From contig NZ_JARESE010000019.1 in NCBI RefSeq assembly GCF_029076845.1, positions 1 to 64,000 on the forward strand: a stretch of DNA of 64,000 bases, written 5' to 3'. This DNA is from Novosphingobium album (ex Liu et al. 2023). GTDB lineage: Bacteria; Pseudomonadota; Alphaproteobacteria; Sphingomonadales; Sphingomonadaceae. Positions 9,455-17,157 of the stretch are shown here, piece by piece. The first letter of the stretch is position 1. Each line of letters begins with the position of its first letter. A model generated the notes under the pieces. It saw only the letters and a list, made by a program, of their open reading frames with translations, did not search any database and was not told the origin of the DNA. The position numbers and the translations under genes were made by a program.

Positions 9455-11334
9455 GCCGCCAGTTCCCGCAACATAGCCTGAATCCGTCCTGTCACTTCCG
9501 CCAAATCGGCGTCGATCTCCGCCAATGGCCGGGGCGGCTCGAACACATAGAAATGCCGGTTGAACGGGATTTCATAGCCGATCTTGGTCTTGTCATGATC
9601 AATCCATGCGTCGGGCGCGTGGGGCTTCACCTCGCGGGCGAAATAGGCCTCCACGTCCTCGGCCAGCGGCACATTCTCTGTATCGCGCAGACTGCTGTCC
9701 GGTTGGTGCTTGCCCTTCGCCTTACCGCGCTGGCCCAGCACCACCTTGCCAGCCTCATCGCGCAAGGGGCGCTCCACGGTGATGGTGCGATAGCCGAAAC
9801 TCTTGTTGTCGAAGATGCGGGAGAGCGGGGCCAGCTTGACTTTGCCGCCGTCCGGTGCGGCTGGGGGCTGATCACCGGCAAGCACGATCTCGCGTGATAA
9901 TTCCTTGCCATCGGCATCCAGCACGGTGGCCAGGTCAGCCTCGACAAAGGAACCGAACAGGCGGGTGACATCGGCGATCTGTCCCTCGCTCATCTCCTTG
10001 CGCTTGCTGCCCAGCGATTTCCGCATCTTCCGCCAGAAGGAACTGGCGTCGATCAACTGCACCTTGCCCGCGCGTTCGGCTGGCTTCCTGTTGGACAGAA
10101 TCCAGACGTAGGTGGCGATACCGGTGTTGTAGAACATGTCGGTGGGCAGGGCGATCATCGCCTCCACCAGATCGCTCTCCAGCACATGGCGGCGTATCTC
10201 GCTTTCACCGCTGCCAGCACCGCCCGTGAACAGGGGTGACCCATTCAGCACGATACCGAAGCGGCAACCGCCCTCCGTCCACGGCCGCATTTTGGATAGC
10301 AGGTGCATCAGGAACAGCAGAGAGCCATCGGACACACGCGGCAGGCCGGGACCAAAGCGACCGGCATGGCCCAGCCGCTTGTGCTCGTCCTCGACCTCTT
10401 TCTGGACCTTCTTCCATTCCACGCCGAACGGCGGATTGGAGAGCATGTAGTCGAACGTCTGGCCGTGATGGCCATCTTCGGACAAGGTGTTGCCCTGAAT
10501 GATCCGGGTGATGTCCTGTCCCTTGATCAGCATGTCAGCCTTGCAGATCGCGTAGGACTCGGGGTTCAGTTCCTGGCCCGACATGGTGAGCTGGGCGTCG
10601 GGGTTGTGTTCGAGCAGATATTCCTCTGCGATTGAAAGCATCCCACCCGTGCCAGCCGTTGGATCGTATATGCTCCGAACGACGCCGGGCTTTGACAGCA
10701 CGTCATCATCTTCCACGAAAAGCAGGTTCACCATCAGCCGGATGACCTCGCGAGGCGTGAAGTGGTGACCGGCCGTCTCGTTTGAGATTTCGGCGAACTT
10801 GCGGATCAGTTCCTCGAAGGCGAGGCCCATCTGGTTGTTGCTCACCCTGGCGGGGTGGAGGTCAATCCCCGCAAATCGCTCGGTCACCTGATAGAGCAAG
10901 CCGTTCTTAGCCAGCCGGTCGATCTGCGCCGCGAACTCGAACTGTTCGAAGATGTCCCGAACCTCGGGCGAAAAACCCTGGATGTAGGAAAGCAGGTTGG
11001 TGCCGATGTTGTCCTGATCGCCGACCAGCTTGGCGAGGTCGAGCGAACTACGATTGAAAAAGTTTTGCCTGGCCGCGCGCAACAGGAACGGATCGGGGCG
11101 GCCTGCCTCGGCTTCCTTGAGAACGGCGGCCTTGGTCGACTCCAGCACGCAATCCAGCCGCCGCAGGACGGTGAAGGGCAGAATTATCTTGCCGTAGTCT
11201 GACTGCTTGTAGTCACCGCGCAGCAGATCAGCGACTGACCAAATGAAATTTGAAAGCGATTGATGGTTCAAGCCGGTGACTCCCCTGAGGCTCTGATGCA
11301 TCACCGAAGTTCGCCGAGCAACATTCTCGCTCAC
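9451..11334 (-). CDS. hsdM: Type I restriction-modification methyltransferase subunit HsdM
   Basis: 627 residues. It has an N-terminal HsdM_N helical domain (about 25-150) and an N6-adenine methyltransferase domain with the AdoMet motif DPTAGTGG (224-231) and catalytic NPPF (300-303). A C-terminal extension of about 170 residues interacts with HsdS in related enzymes. It methylates the HsdS-defined target and so protects host DNA. First gene of the operon. The start is a GTG at 11334, with ATG at 11301 as an alternative; neither has a strong ribosome site. It appears complete. Confidence 0.94.
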   Translation of the reverse strand: MSENVARRTSVMHQSLRGVTGLNHQSLSNFIWSVADLLRGDYKQSDYGKIILPFTVLRRLDCVLESTKAAVLKEAEAGRPDPFLLRAARQNFFNRSSLDLAKLVGDQDNIGTNLLSYIQGFSPEVRDIFEQFEFAAQIDRLAKNGLLYQVTERFAGIDLHPARVSNNQMGLAFEELIRKFAEISNETAGHHFTPREVIRLMVNLLFVEDDDVLSKPGVVRSIYDPTAGTGGMLSIAEEYLLEHNPDAQLTMSGQELNPESYAICKADMLIKGQDITRIIQGNTLSEDGHHGQTFDYMLSNPPFGVEWKKVQKEVEDEHKRLGHAGRFGPGLPRVSDGSLLFLMHLLSKMRPWTEGGCRFGIVLNGSPLFTGGAGSGESEIRRHVLESDLVEAMIALPTDMFYNTGIATYVWILSNRKPAERAGKVQLIDASSFWRKMRKSLGSKRKEMSEGQIADVTRLFGSFVEADLATVLDADGKELSREIVLAGDQPPAAPDGGKVKLAPLSRIFDNKSFGYRTITVERPLRDEAGKVVLGQRGKAKGKHQPDSSLRDTENVPLAEDVEAYFAREVKPHAPDAWIDHDKTKIGYEIPFNRHFYVFEPPRPLAEIDADLAEVTGRIQAMLRELAA

Positions 11335-11426
11335 CTTTGGTGGAACGCCGAGAGCTGGGCCGGCCCGTCGGTCCAGCTACTGCCCACCTGCTAGGCTGTG
11401 GAAATGGCCCCCGAGGAAGGTTCGGC

Positions 11427-12659
11427 TCAGCCAGCCATTACCCCCGGAAAGGGAAGGACGGTGGCTCCGCTCCGCAATGAGTCCAAGAGATCGGACCACC
11501 ATTGCGCCATGGCAACCCGCTCCTTCCAATGCGCGCCGCGATGGTAGGCGGCGCGCACCTTGTCACTGTCCCCATGCGCGAGCGCGCGTTCGATGGCATC
11601 GGGGGACCATTTGCCCGATTCGTTGAGCAGAGTGCTCGCCATCGCCCGAAAGCCGTGCCCGGTCATTTCGTTGCTGGCATAACCCAGACGGCGCAGCGCC
11701 GCGTTGAGGGTGTTTTCCGACATTGGCCGCGTTCGGGACCGCATCGACGGAAAAACGTAGCCCGAAGACCCGGTGATGGATTGGATTTCCTGCAAAATCG
11801 CGATCGATTGACGCGAGAGCGGCACATGATGCGGCTTGCGCATCTTCATCTTCTCGGCCGGGATGGTCCATAGTGCCGCTTCGAAGTTAATCTCATCCCA
11901 TCGCGCATGGCGCAGCTCGCCTGGGCGCACAAACACGTGTGGTGCCAGTTGCAGTGCCCATTTCGTCATGCCCAGGCCTTCGTAGCCATCGATGGCCCTG
12001 AGCAGGTCGCCAACCTCACTGGCATCGGTGATTGCACCATAGTGGGTGACCGTTGGGGTGGTCAGCGCCCCGCGCAAATCACGAGTGGGGTCTGATCGCA
12101 GGCGGGCCGTGGCGACGGCGTAGCGGAACACGGCTCCGGCCAGTTGCAAGGTGCGCCGAGCGCTTTCCAGCTTGCCCCGCTTCTCGATCTTGCGGATCGC
12201 TGCGAGGGCGTCGATCGGCTCGATCTCATGAATCGGCATCTTGCCGATCGAGTTGTCCAGCAGACTGAGCAGATACTCGCAGCGCGCAGCGGTTGCCGGT
12301 GCCCAAGCCCTGTCACCATCGCGGCGTCGCTTGCGGCAATATTCGTTGGCGATGCTGGTGAAAGTGTTTTCCGCCAGCGTGCCCGCTCTGAGTTTATCGC
12401 GCTGCCGCTCAAGGGCAGGGTCCTTACCCTCTGCGATCAAGTCACGTGCGTCGTCCCGCAATTTACGCGCGTCGCGCAGGCTCACCTGGGGGTACGCGCC
12501 GAAGCTCAGCTTCTTCTCAGATCCCCCATGGCGGAACTTCATTCGCCAGAGTCGCGAGCCTGACGGGGAGATCACCAGAAAGAGGCCCAGCTCATCATAT
12601 AGCTTGTAGGGCTTATCACGCGTCTTGGCTCTGCGAATTGCTATATCAGTCAACGGCAT
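11427..12659 (-). CDS. P4-type tyrosine recombinase/integrase
   Basis: 410 residues. An N-terminal DUF4102-type arm-binding domain (residues 1-90) and a core-binding SAM-like domain precede the catalytic domain. Visible catalytic residues are Arg245 (FVRPGELR), His335-x-x-Arg338 (HGFR), His362 (ALAH) and the nucleophile Tyr372 (VRAAY), ending in the family signature AMAQWW. It integrates and excises the island at the tRNA-Gly gene that starts 195 bp away. All key residues are present, so it is probably functional. Confidence 0.94.
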   Translation of the reverse strand: MPLTDIAIRRAKTRDKPYKLYDELGLFLVISPSGSRLWRMKFRHGGSEKKLSFGAYPQVSLRDARKLRDDARDLIAEGKDPALERQRDKLRAGTLAENTFTSIANEYCRKRRRDGDRAWAPATAARCEYLLSLLDNSIGKMPIHEIEPIDALAAIRKIEKRGKLESARRTLQLAGAVFRYAVATARLRSDPTRDLRGALTTPTVTHYGAITDASEVGDLLRAIDGYEGLGMTKWALQLAPHVFVRPGELRHARWDEINFEAALWTIPAEKMKMRKPHHVPLSRQSIAILQEIQSITGSSGYVFPSMRSRTRPMSENTLNAALRRLGYASNEMTGHGFRAMASTLLNESGKWSPDAIERALAHGDSDKVRAAYHRGAHWKERVAMAQWWSDLLDSLRSGATVLPFPGVMAG

Positions 12660-12854
12660 AGATCGGGCCTTCCATGGCGAGGCCCCGACGCTTGGGGGCC
12701 TCGTGCATCTTTTGGCCCGATATTTTCAGAAAAGGCCCCACTTTTGCCTGAGCTTCCACGGCATGAGGCGAGATTTCACGAGCCGGATGGCCCGAAAAAT
12801 ACCCCAGATTTCCTAGGGTTGCAAACGCGTCTGGGATGTCGTGAGATCGAAAAT

Positions 12855-12928
12855 TGGAGCGGGTGAAGGGAATCGAACCCTCGTCGTAAGCTTGGGAAGC
12901 TTCTGCTCTGCCATTGAGCTACACCCGC
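12855..12928 (-). tRNA. tRNA-Gly (anticodon CCC), island attachment site
   Basis: On the minus strand the sequence folds as a standard cloverleaf: acceptor GCGGGTG paired with CACCCGC, D-arm GCTC...GAGC, anticodon loop TTCCCAA giving anticodon CCC (reads GGG), T-arm AGGGTTCGATTCCCT, and an encoded CCA at 12857-12855. The anticodon stem has one mismatched closing pair. The 3' end points into the integrase-bearing island, so the 3' half of this tRNA is probably the attachment core. Confidence 0.95.
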
Positions 12929-13577
12929 ATGTCGCTGGCAACACGCGATCATTCGTTGAGGGCCCGGCAAGGCCGGGCGCGCTCGTTGAATGCGGTTGCC
13001 GATTGCCACAATCACGCCCGGCTGGTCAACGCATGATCTGCCGGAATCGCGCACGGCGTGCGGCGCGGGGTTCGTCGCAAAACCTTGTCTACCTGCCGGC
13101 AAAGCAAACCTTTGCCTTGACTAAACCTGTTTCAACGAAATAAGTAGACATTACTCCGCACGGCAATGGGTGGTCAGGCCCGCCGTGCATTTACCGGACC
13201 CTGGCCCGCGGCTTTTGATGGGAAGCAGCTTGCTCCGCGTTACCAACCGCTAAAGCGCGCGATGCTCAGGCGACCTCGCCAGGCTTCGTGTTCCTCTCTT
13301 GCCAACGATGAGGTGATACGATGCGCATGTGTTCGACCATAAATTGACCTGAGCGGGGCGCGGGCCGGGCATGAGTGCCAGGCCTGGCGCCGGCTGGGTC
13401 CGTAGAAACAGCACTTCTCCCCCAGTCCCCGCGGGCGGACGCGTGACGTCCCGCGTCTCGTGAACCCGTACCCGATCCGCGCGCGCCGATGATGGCCGTG
13501 CGGCCCCCGGACAAGCGCCGATCGCGCTTTTCCGGCCGATGCCCCGTGCCTTTCGACCCCTACTTTCGGAGTTTGCC
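12929..13577. other. Intergenic region between tRNA-Gly and the first dioxygenase gene
   Basis: About 650 bp without a convincing gene; a minus-strand frame across 13250-13585 has no family resemblance. It must contain the tRNA promoter (near 12930-12970) and the promoter of the dioxygenase gene. I recognised no known riboswitch or repeat. Confidence 0.5.
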
Positions 13578-14534
13578 ATGACCACGCTTATCGATCGTTA
13601 TCCCAACGCCAAGGACCCCGCCTCACCGCTCGACATCCACCCCGTCACCGGCCGCATCGGCGCCGAAATCCGCGGCGTGCAGCTTTCCGGCGATCTCGAT
13701 GCGGAGACGGTCCGCGCGATCGAGGCCGCGCTTGTCCGCCACAAGGTGATCTTCTTCCGCGGCCAGCAGCACCTCGACAACGCCGAGCACGAAGCCTTCG
13801 CCGCGCTGTTCGGCGATCCCGTGGCCCATCCCACCGTGCCGGTGGCCGAAGGATCGCGCTACCTGCTCGATCTCGACAGCAAGGAAGGCTACGCCGCTTC
13901 GAGTTGGCACACCGACGTGACTTTCGTCGATGCCTATCCCAAGGGTTCGATCCTGCGCGCGATCACCGTGCCCGAGGCCGGCGGCGACACCGTCTGGGCC
14001 AATGCCGAGACCGCCTATGAAGGCCTGCCCGAGCCGCTGCGCCAGCTTGTCAACAATCTCTGGGCGTTGCACACCAATGACTATGACTATGCCGCGCAGT
14101 TCGGCGTGGCCAAGGATGCGCCGCAATCGGTGCACGATCGCCAGAAGTTCCAGCGGAACGTCTTCGCCTCGACCATCTATGAAACCGAGCACCCGGTGGT
14201 GCGCGTCCATCCGGTCTCGGGCCAGCGCAGCCTGCTGCTCGGCCATTTCGTGCGCAACTTCCTGGGGCTGAACCAGCAGGATTCGGCGCGGCTCTACAAT
14301 GTCCTGCAGGACCATGTGACGCGCGAGGAGAACGTCGTGCGCTGGCGCTGGCAGGCGGGCGATGTCGCCTTCTGGGACAACCGATCGACCCAGCACCGCG
14401 CCGTCGCCGACTTCGCGCTGCAGCGGCGCACGCTGCGCCGCGCGACCGTGAATGGCGATGCGCCGGTGGGCATCGATGGCCGCGTGAGCCGCACCACGCG
14501 CAAGGAAGTGGCGGCGGACCGCCAGTCCGCCTGA
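13578..14534 (+). CDS. TauD/TfdA-family alpha-ketoglutarate-dependent dioxygenase
   Basis: 318 residues. The Fe(II)/2-oxoglutarate dioxygenase fold shows the facial triad WHTD (His-x-Asp, near residue 112) and a distal His in FWDNRSTQHRAVADF, with the 2-OG-binding Arg following in LRRAT. Family members oxidise taurine, alkyl sulfates, sulfonates or aryloxyacids; the downstream sulfatase genes favour an organosulfur substrate. ATG 13578 is preferred over an in-frame start 39 bp earlier because CGGAG lies 6 bp upstream. Possible AtsK-like sulfate-ester dioxygenase; the substrate is inferred only. Confidence 0.88.
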   Translation: MTTLIDRYPNAKDPASPLDIHPVTGRIGAEIRGVQLSGDLDAETVRAIEAALVRHKVIFFRGQQHLDNAEHEAFAALFGDPVAHPTVPVAEGSRYLLDLDSKEGYAASSWHTDVTFVDAYPKGSILRAITVPEAGGDTVWANAETAYEGLPEPLRQLVNNLWALHTNDYDYAAQFGVAKDAPQSVHDRQKFQRNVFASTIYETEHPVVRVHPVSGQRSLLLGHFVRNFLGLNQQDSARLYNVLQDHVTREENVVRWRWQAGDVAFWDNRSTQHRAVADFALQRRTLRRATVNGDAPVGIDGRVSRTTRKEVAADRQSA

Positions 14535-14540
14535 CGCCCG

Positions 14541-14578
14541 GAGCCAGGGGCCGGCACCTTGCCGCCGGCCCCTGGCTC
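14541..14578. terminator. Strong hairpin after the first dioxygenase gene
   Basis: A perfect 15-bp GC stem (GAGCCAGGGGCCGGC and its complement) with an 8-base loop starts 6 bp after the stop codon and is followed by a short pyrimidine-rich run. Likely terminator or mRNA 3'-end stabiliser separating this gene from the symporter gene. Confidence 0.65.
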
Positions 14579-14641
14579 TCTCCCCGGGCTCTCACTTTCG
14601 TCCATCCCGTCGCCACGCAAGCCAACCAGCGAGTATCCGCC

Positions 14642-16048
14642 ATGGCCACCAGCTTTGCCTCGACCACATTTTCCCCCGCCCCGGCGCGCGGGCGGCCAGC
14701 GCGCGATCTGGCGACCGCCCGGCTGGTCGGCTTTTCCACGCTGGCGGCGCCGATCGCCGCCGCGCAAGTGCCGATCACCAATTTCCTGCCAGCGATCTAT
14801 GCGCAGGAGTTCGGCATCTCGCTGGCCGTGCTGGGCACGATCTTCCTTGTCGAACGGCTCTGGGGCGCTTTCGCCGATCCGCTGGTCGGCGCGCTGAGCG
14901 ACCGGACCCGCAGCCGCTTCGGCCGCCGCAAGCCCTGGATCGCGGCCGGCGGCGTCCTTTATGGCCTGGCCACCATCGCCTTGTTCTTCCCGCCGGCCGG
15001 CATCGCGTCGCGATATCTCGGGATCGCGCTGTTCGCCTTCTATCTCGGCTGGTCGATGATCCAGATCCCTTATCTGGCCTGGTCGGGCGAGATCTCCGGT
15101 GAATACCACGAGCGGACCCGGATCGCGACTTACGTGACCGTCGCCGGCTCGATCGCGCTGCTGCTGGTCCTGCTGCTGCCCGCGCTGATCGAGCAGGTGC
15201 GCCCGCAGGATGGCACGCTCAAGCTCGCGGCCATGGGCTCGGTCATCCTGCTGACGCTGCTGCCCGCCGCCTGGCTGACGCTGCGCGCCTTTCCCGAAGC
15301 GCCGGTCGTTCCCGTCTCCGGCCCGCGTGAACGGCCCGGCCTGGTGGCGACGCTGCGCTTCGTCCTGGGCGAGAAGCTGCTGCTGCGCGTGCTGCTTTCG
15401 GATCTGGCGGTGACGTTCGGCCAGGGCGTGCGCGGCACGCTCTTCCTCTTCGTCGTCTCGTTCTACATGGGGCTGCCGCAATGGGGGGCGCTCCTGATGC
15501 TCTCGCAGTTCGTCTTCGGCATCGCCGCCGGGCCGATCTGGATGACCATCGCCCGGCGCTTCGGCAAGCATCGCACCGCCATTGCCGGCGAACTGGCGCA
15601 AGTCGCGATCAACCTGGGCCTGCTGGCGATCGCGCCGGGCACGCTGGCGCTGCTGATCGGCCTTACCGTGGCGCAGGGGCTGGCGCAGGGTTCGGGCAAT
15701 CTCATGCTGCGCGCGATGGTCGCCGATATCGCCGATCACCATCGCCTGCGCACCGGGCACGATCGCACCGCGCTGTTCTTCTCCAGCTTCAGCCTGTCGA
15801 TGAAGGCGGGAACGGCGCTGGCGGTGGGGATCGCCTTGCCGCTGGTCGCCCTTGCCGGCTTCGATCCGGCCGCCGCGCGCAACAGCCCGCAGGCGCTGCA
15901 AGTCCTGCTGGTGATCTTCGCGCTGGGGCCCGCGCTGGCGCACTTGTGCTCCGCCGCCCTGCTGCGCGGCTTCCCGCTCGACGAGGAGGCCCATGCCGCC
16001 GTCCGACGCGAGCTTGACCGGCGCCGCGCCCACGCCGCCGCCGCCTGA
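14642..16048 (+). CDS. MFS transporter, GPH (MFS_2) symporter family
   Basis: 468 residues with about 12 hydrophobic segments. The GPH signature DPLVGALSDRTRSRFGRRKPW (about residues 80-100) marks the loop between helices 2 and 3, and YHERTR follows helix 4 as in the family. GPH symporters move small organic solutes, classically glycosides, with H+ or Na+. Its place between two TauD-family dioxygenases suggests uptake of their shared substrate across the inner membrane. The substrate is unknown. A C-terminal cytosolic tail is Arg/Ala-rich. Confidence 0.88.
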   Translation: MATSFASTTFSPAPARGRPARDLATARLVGFSTLAAPIAAAQVPITNFLPAIYAQEFGISLAVLGTIFLVERLWGAFADPLVGALSDRTRSRFGRRKPWIAAGGVLYGLATIALFFPPAGIASRYLGIALFAFYLGWSMIQIPYLAWSGEISGEYHERTRIATYVTVAGSIALLLVLLLPALIEQVRPQDGTLKLAAMGSVILLTLLPAAWLTLRAFPEAPVVPVSGPRERPGLVATLRFVLGEKLLLRVLLSDLAVTFGQGVRGTLFLFVVSFYMGLPQWGALLMLSQFVFGIAAGPIWMTIARRFGKHRTAIAGELAQVAINLGLLAIAPGTLALLIGLTVAQGLAQGSGNLMLRAMVADIADHHRLRTGHDRTALFFSSFSLSMKAGTALAVGIALPLVALAGFDPAAARNSPQALQVLLVIFALGPALAHLCSAALLRGFPLDEEAHAAVRRELDRRRAHAAAA

Positions 16049-16101
16049 ATTATCCCAGTATCCCAATAAAGCAGACACCCAGATCAAGAAGGAAAACCGT
16101 C

Positions 16102-16974
16102 ATGAATGCCATCACCACCCTGCAAGTCGCCCGCCAGGACAGCCACGAGGAGATCGCGATCGTCCGGGTCGAGGCCAATCTCGGCGCCGAGGTTCGCGGC
16201 CTCGATCTCACCGCGCCGATCACGCCCGAAGTGGCCGATCTGCTGCGCACGCTGCTGTGGGAGCACCAGGTGCTGTTCTTCCGCGATACCGGCATCGACA
16301 ACCAGCAGCAGGCCGCGATCGGCCGCGTGTTCGGCCCGCCGATCGCCGACAGCATTTCCAGACGCCACGGGGTGAAGGATGAAGACATCCTGCCGATGAA
16401 CACCGGGCCTTATGCCAACGCCTATTACGGCACGCCCTGGCACGCCGATGCGACTTATCTGGAAAAGCCCTATCTCGTCTCCGTCCTGCGCAGCGTGATC
16501 GCGCCCGAACTGGGCGGCGACACCGTCTGGTCCAGCGGCATCTCGGCCTATGAGGCGCTGCCGCAGGACGTGAAGGAGCGGATCGACGGGCTGACCGCGA
16601 TCCATCGCCCCAACAGCAAGGCCTACAAGCTGATCGAGGACAAGGACGAGCTGGACGATTACTTGCGCCAATACAGCGGCGTGCAGCACCCGGTGGTGAT
16701 CACCCACCCGTTCAACGGCCGCAAGGTGCTCTACGTCAACGAGGGCTTTACCGAGGAACTGGTCGGCCTGCCCGAAGGGGAAGGCAAGGATCTGCTGGCG
16801 TTCCTGAAGCAGCAGTTCACCCGGCCCGAGCATCAGGTGCGCTTCAAGTGGCGCCCCGGATCACTGGCCATCTGGGACAACCGCGCGGTGCAGCACAAGG
16901 GCGTGGCCGATTACGGCAATGCCCAGCGCCAGCTCGTGCGCGTGGTCGCCGCCGGCGAGAGGCCGACCCGCTAA
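16102..16974 (+). CDS. TauD/TfdA-family alpha-ketoglutarate-dependent dioxygenase
   Basis: 290 residues. The iron triad appears as PWHADATY (His-x-Asp near residue 115) and IWDNRAVQHKGVADY, followed by the 2-OG-binding Arg in QRQLVRVV. It has low similarity to the dioxygenase at 13578, so it is not a recent duplicate. A ribosome site (AAGGAAA) precedes ATG 16102. The neighbouring symporter, TBDR, sulfatase and FGE support a role in releasing sulfite or sulfate from organosulfur compounds; this is inference from context. Confidence 0.88.
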   Translation: MNAITTLQVARQDSHEEIAIVRVEANLGAEVRGLDLTAPITPEVADLLRTLLWEHQVLFFRDTGIDNQQQAAIGRVFGPPIADSISRRHGVKDEDILPMNTGPYANAYYGTPWHADATYLEKPYLVSVLRSVIAPELGGDTVWSSGISAYEALPQDVKERIDGLTAIHRPNSKAYKLIEDKDELDDYLRQYSGVQHPVVITHPFNGRKVLYVNEGFTEELVGLPEGEGKDLLAFLKQQFTRPEHQVRFKWRPGSLAIWDNRAVQHKGVADYGNAQRQLVRVVAAGERPTR

Positions 16975-17157
16975 GGCTTGGGAGAAGGGCCGCTCCCTCA
17001 CCCCGGGGCGGCCCGCATCCCGTGACGACCCCGCCTGGCCGGTGAACGGCGGGCGGGCCTGACCGATTTTCCGCGCGAGGCCGGCTTGGGCCCCGCGCTT
17101 CCACGCACGCGGCCCCCGCTCGCGCGAGCGATGCCGCGTGCCCGCGCAACAGGGACA

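Larger units (their letters stand above)
1..12857. mobile_element. Integrated genomic island (one end), inserted at tRNA-Gly(CCC)
   Basis: The integrase gene lies immediately inside the 3' end of a tRNA-Gly gene, the usual layout for P4-type integrases that recombine at a tRNA 3' end. Between it and the left window edge are only accessory genes: a type I restriction-modification operon, an AlpA-like regulator, an IS3-family element and an ArdC fragment. The hsd section is visibly less GC-rich than the chromosome to the right of the tRNA. The tRNA-proximal boundary is inferred from the tRNA and integrase. The opposite boundary is not in the window, and I saw no second copy of the tRNA 3' end here. 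Confidence 0.65.

Noticed and set aside
11427..12659. Possible loss of the integrase catalytic Tyr (GAHWKER where relatives have AEYLEER)
   Set aside because: The nucleophile is the earlier Tyr in VRAAY, 10 residues after the conserved His, and it is present.
12929..13577. A SAM- or sulfur-responsive riboswitch upstream of the TauD-type gene
   Set aside because: GC-rich inverted repeats exist, but I could not match a known aptamer core, so no riboswitch is claimed.
13250..13585. Minus-strand frame in the long intergenic region before the first dioxygenase
   Set aside because: No ribosome site or family resemblance, and composition looks random; treated as non-coding.
14294..16087. A minus-strand frame of about 597 codons rich in Gln/Arg/Asp
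   Set aside because: Antisense to the MFS symporter, with low-complexity composition typical of shadow frames.
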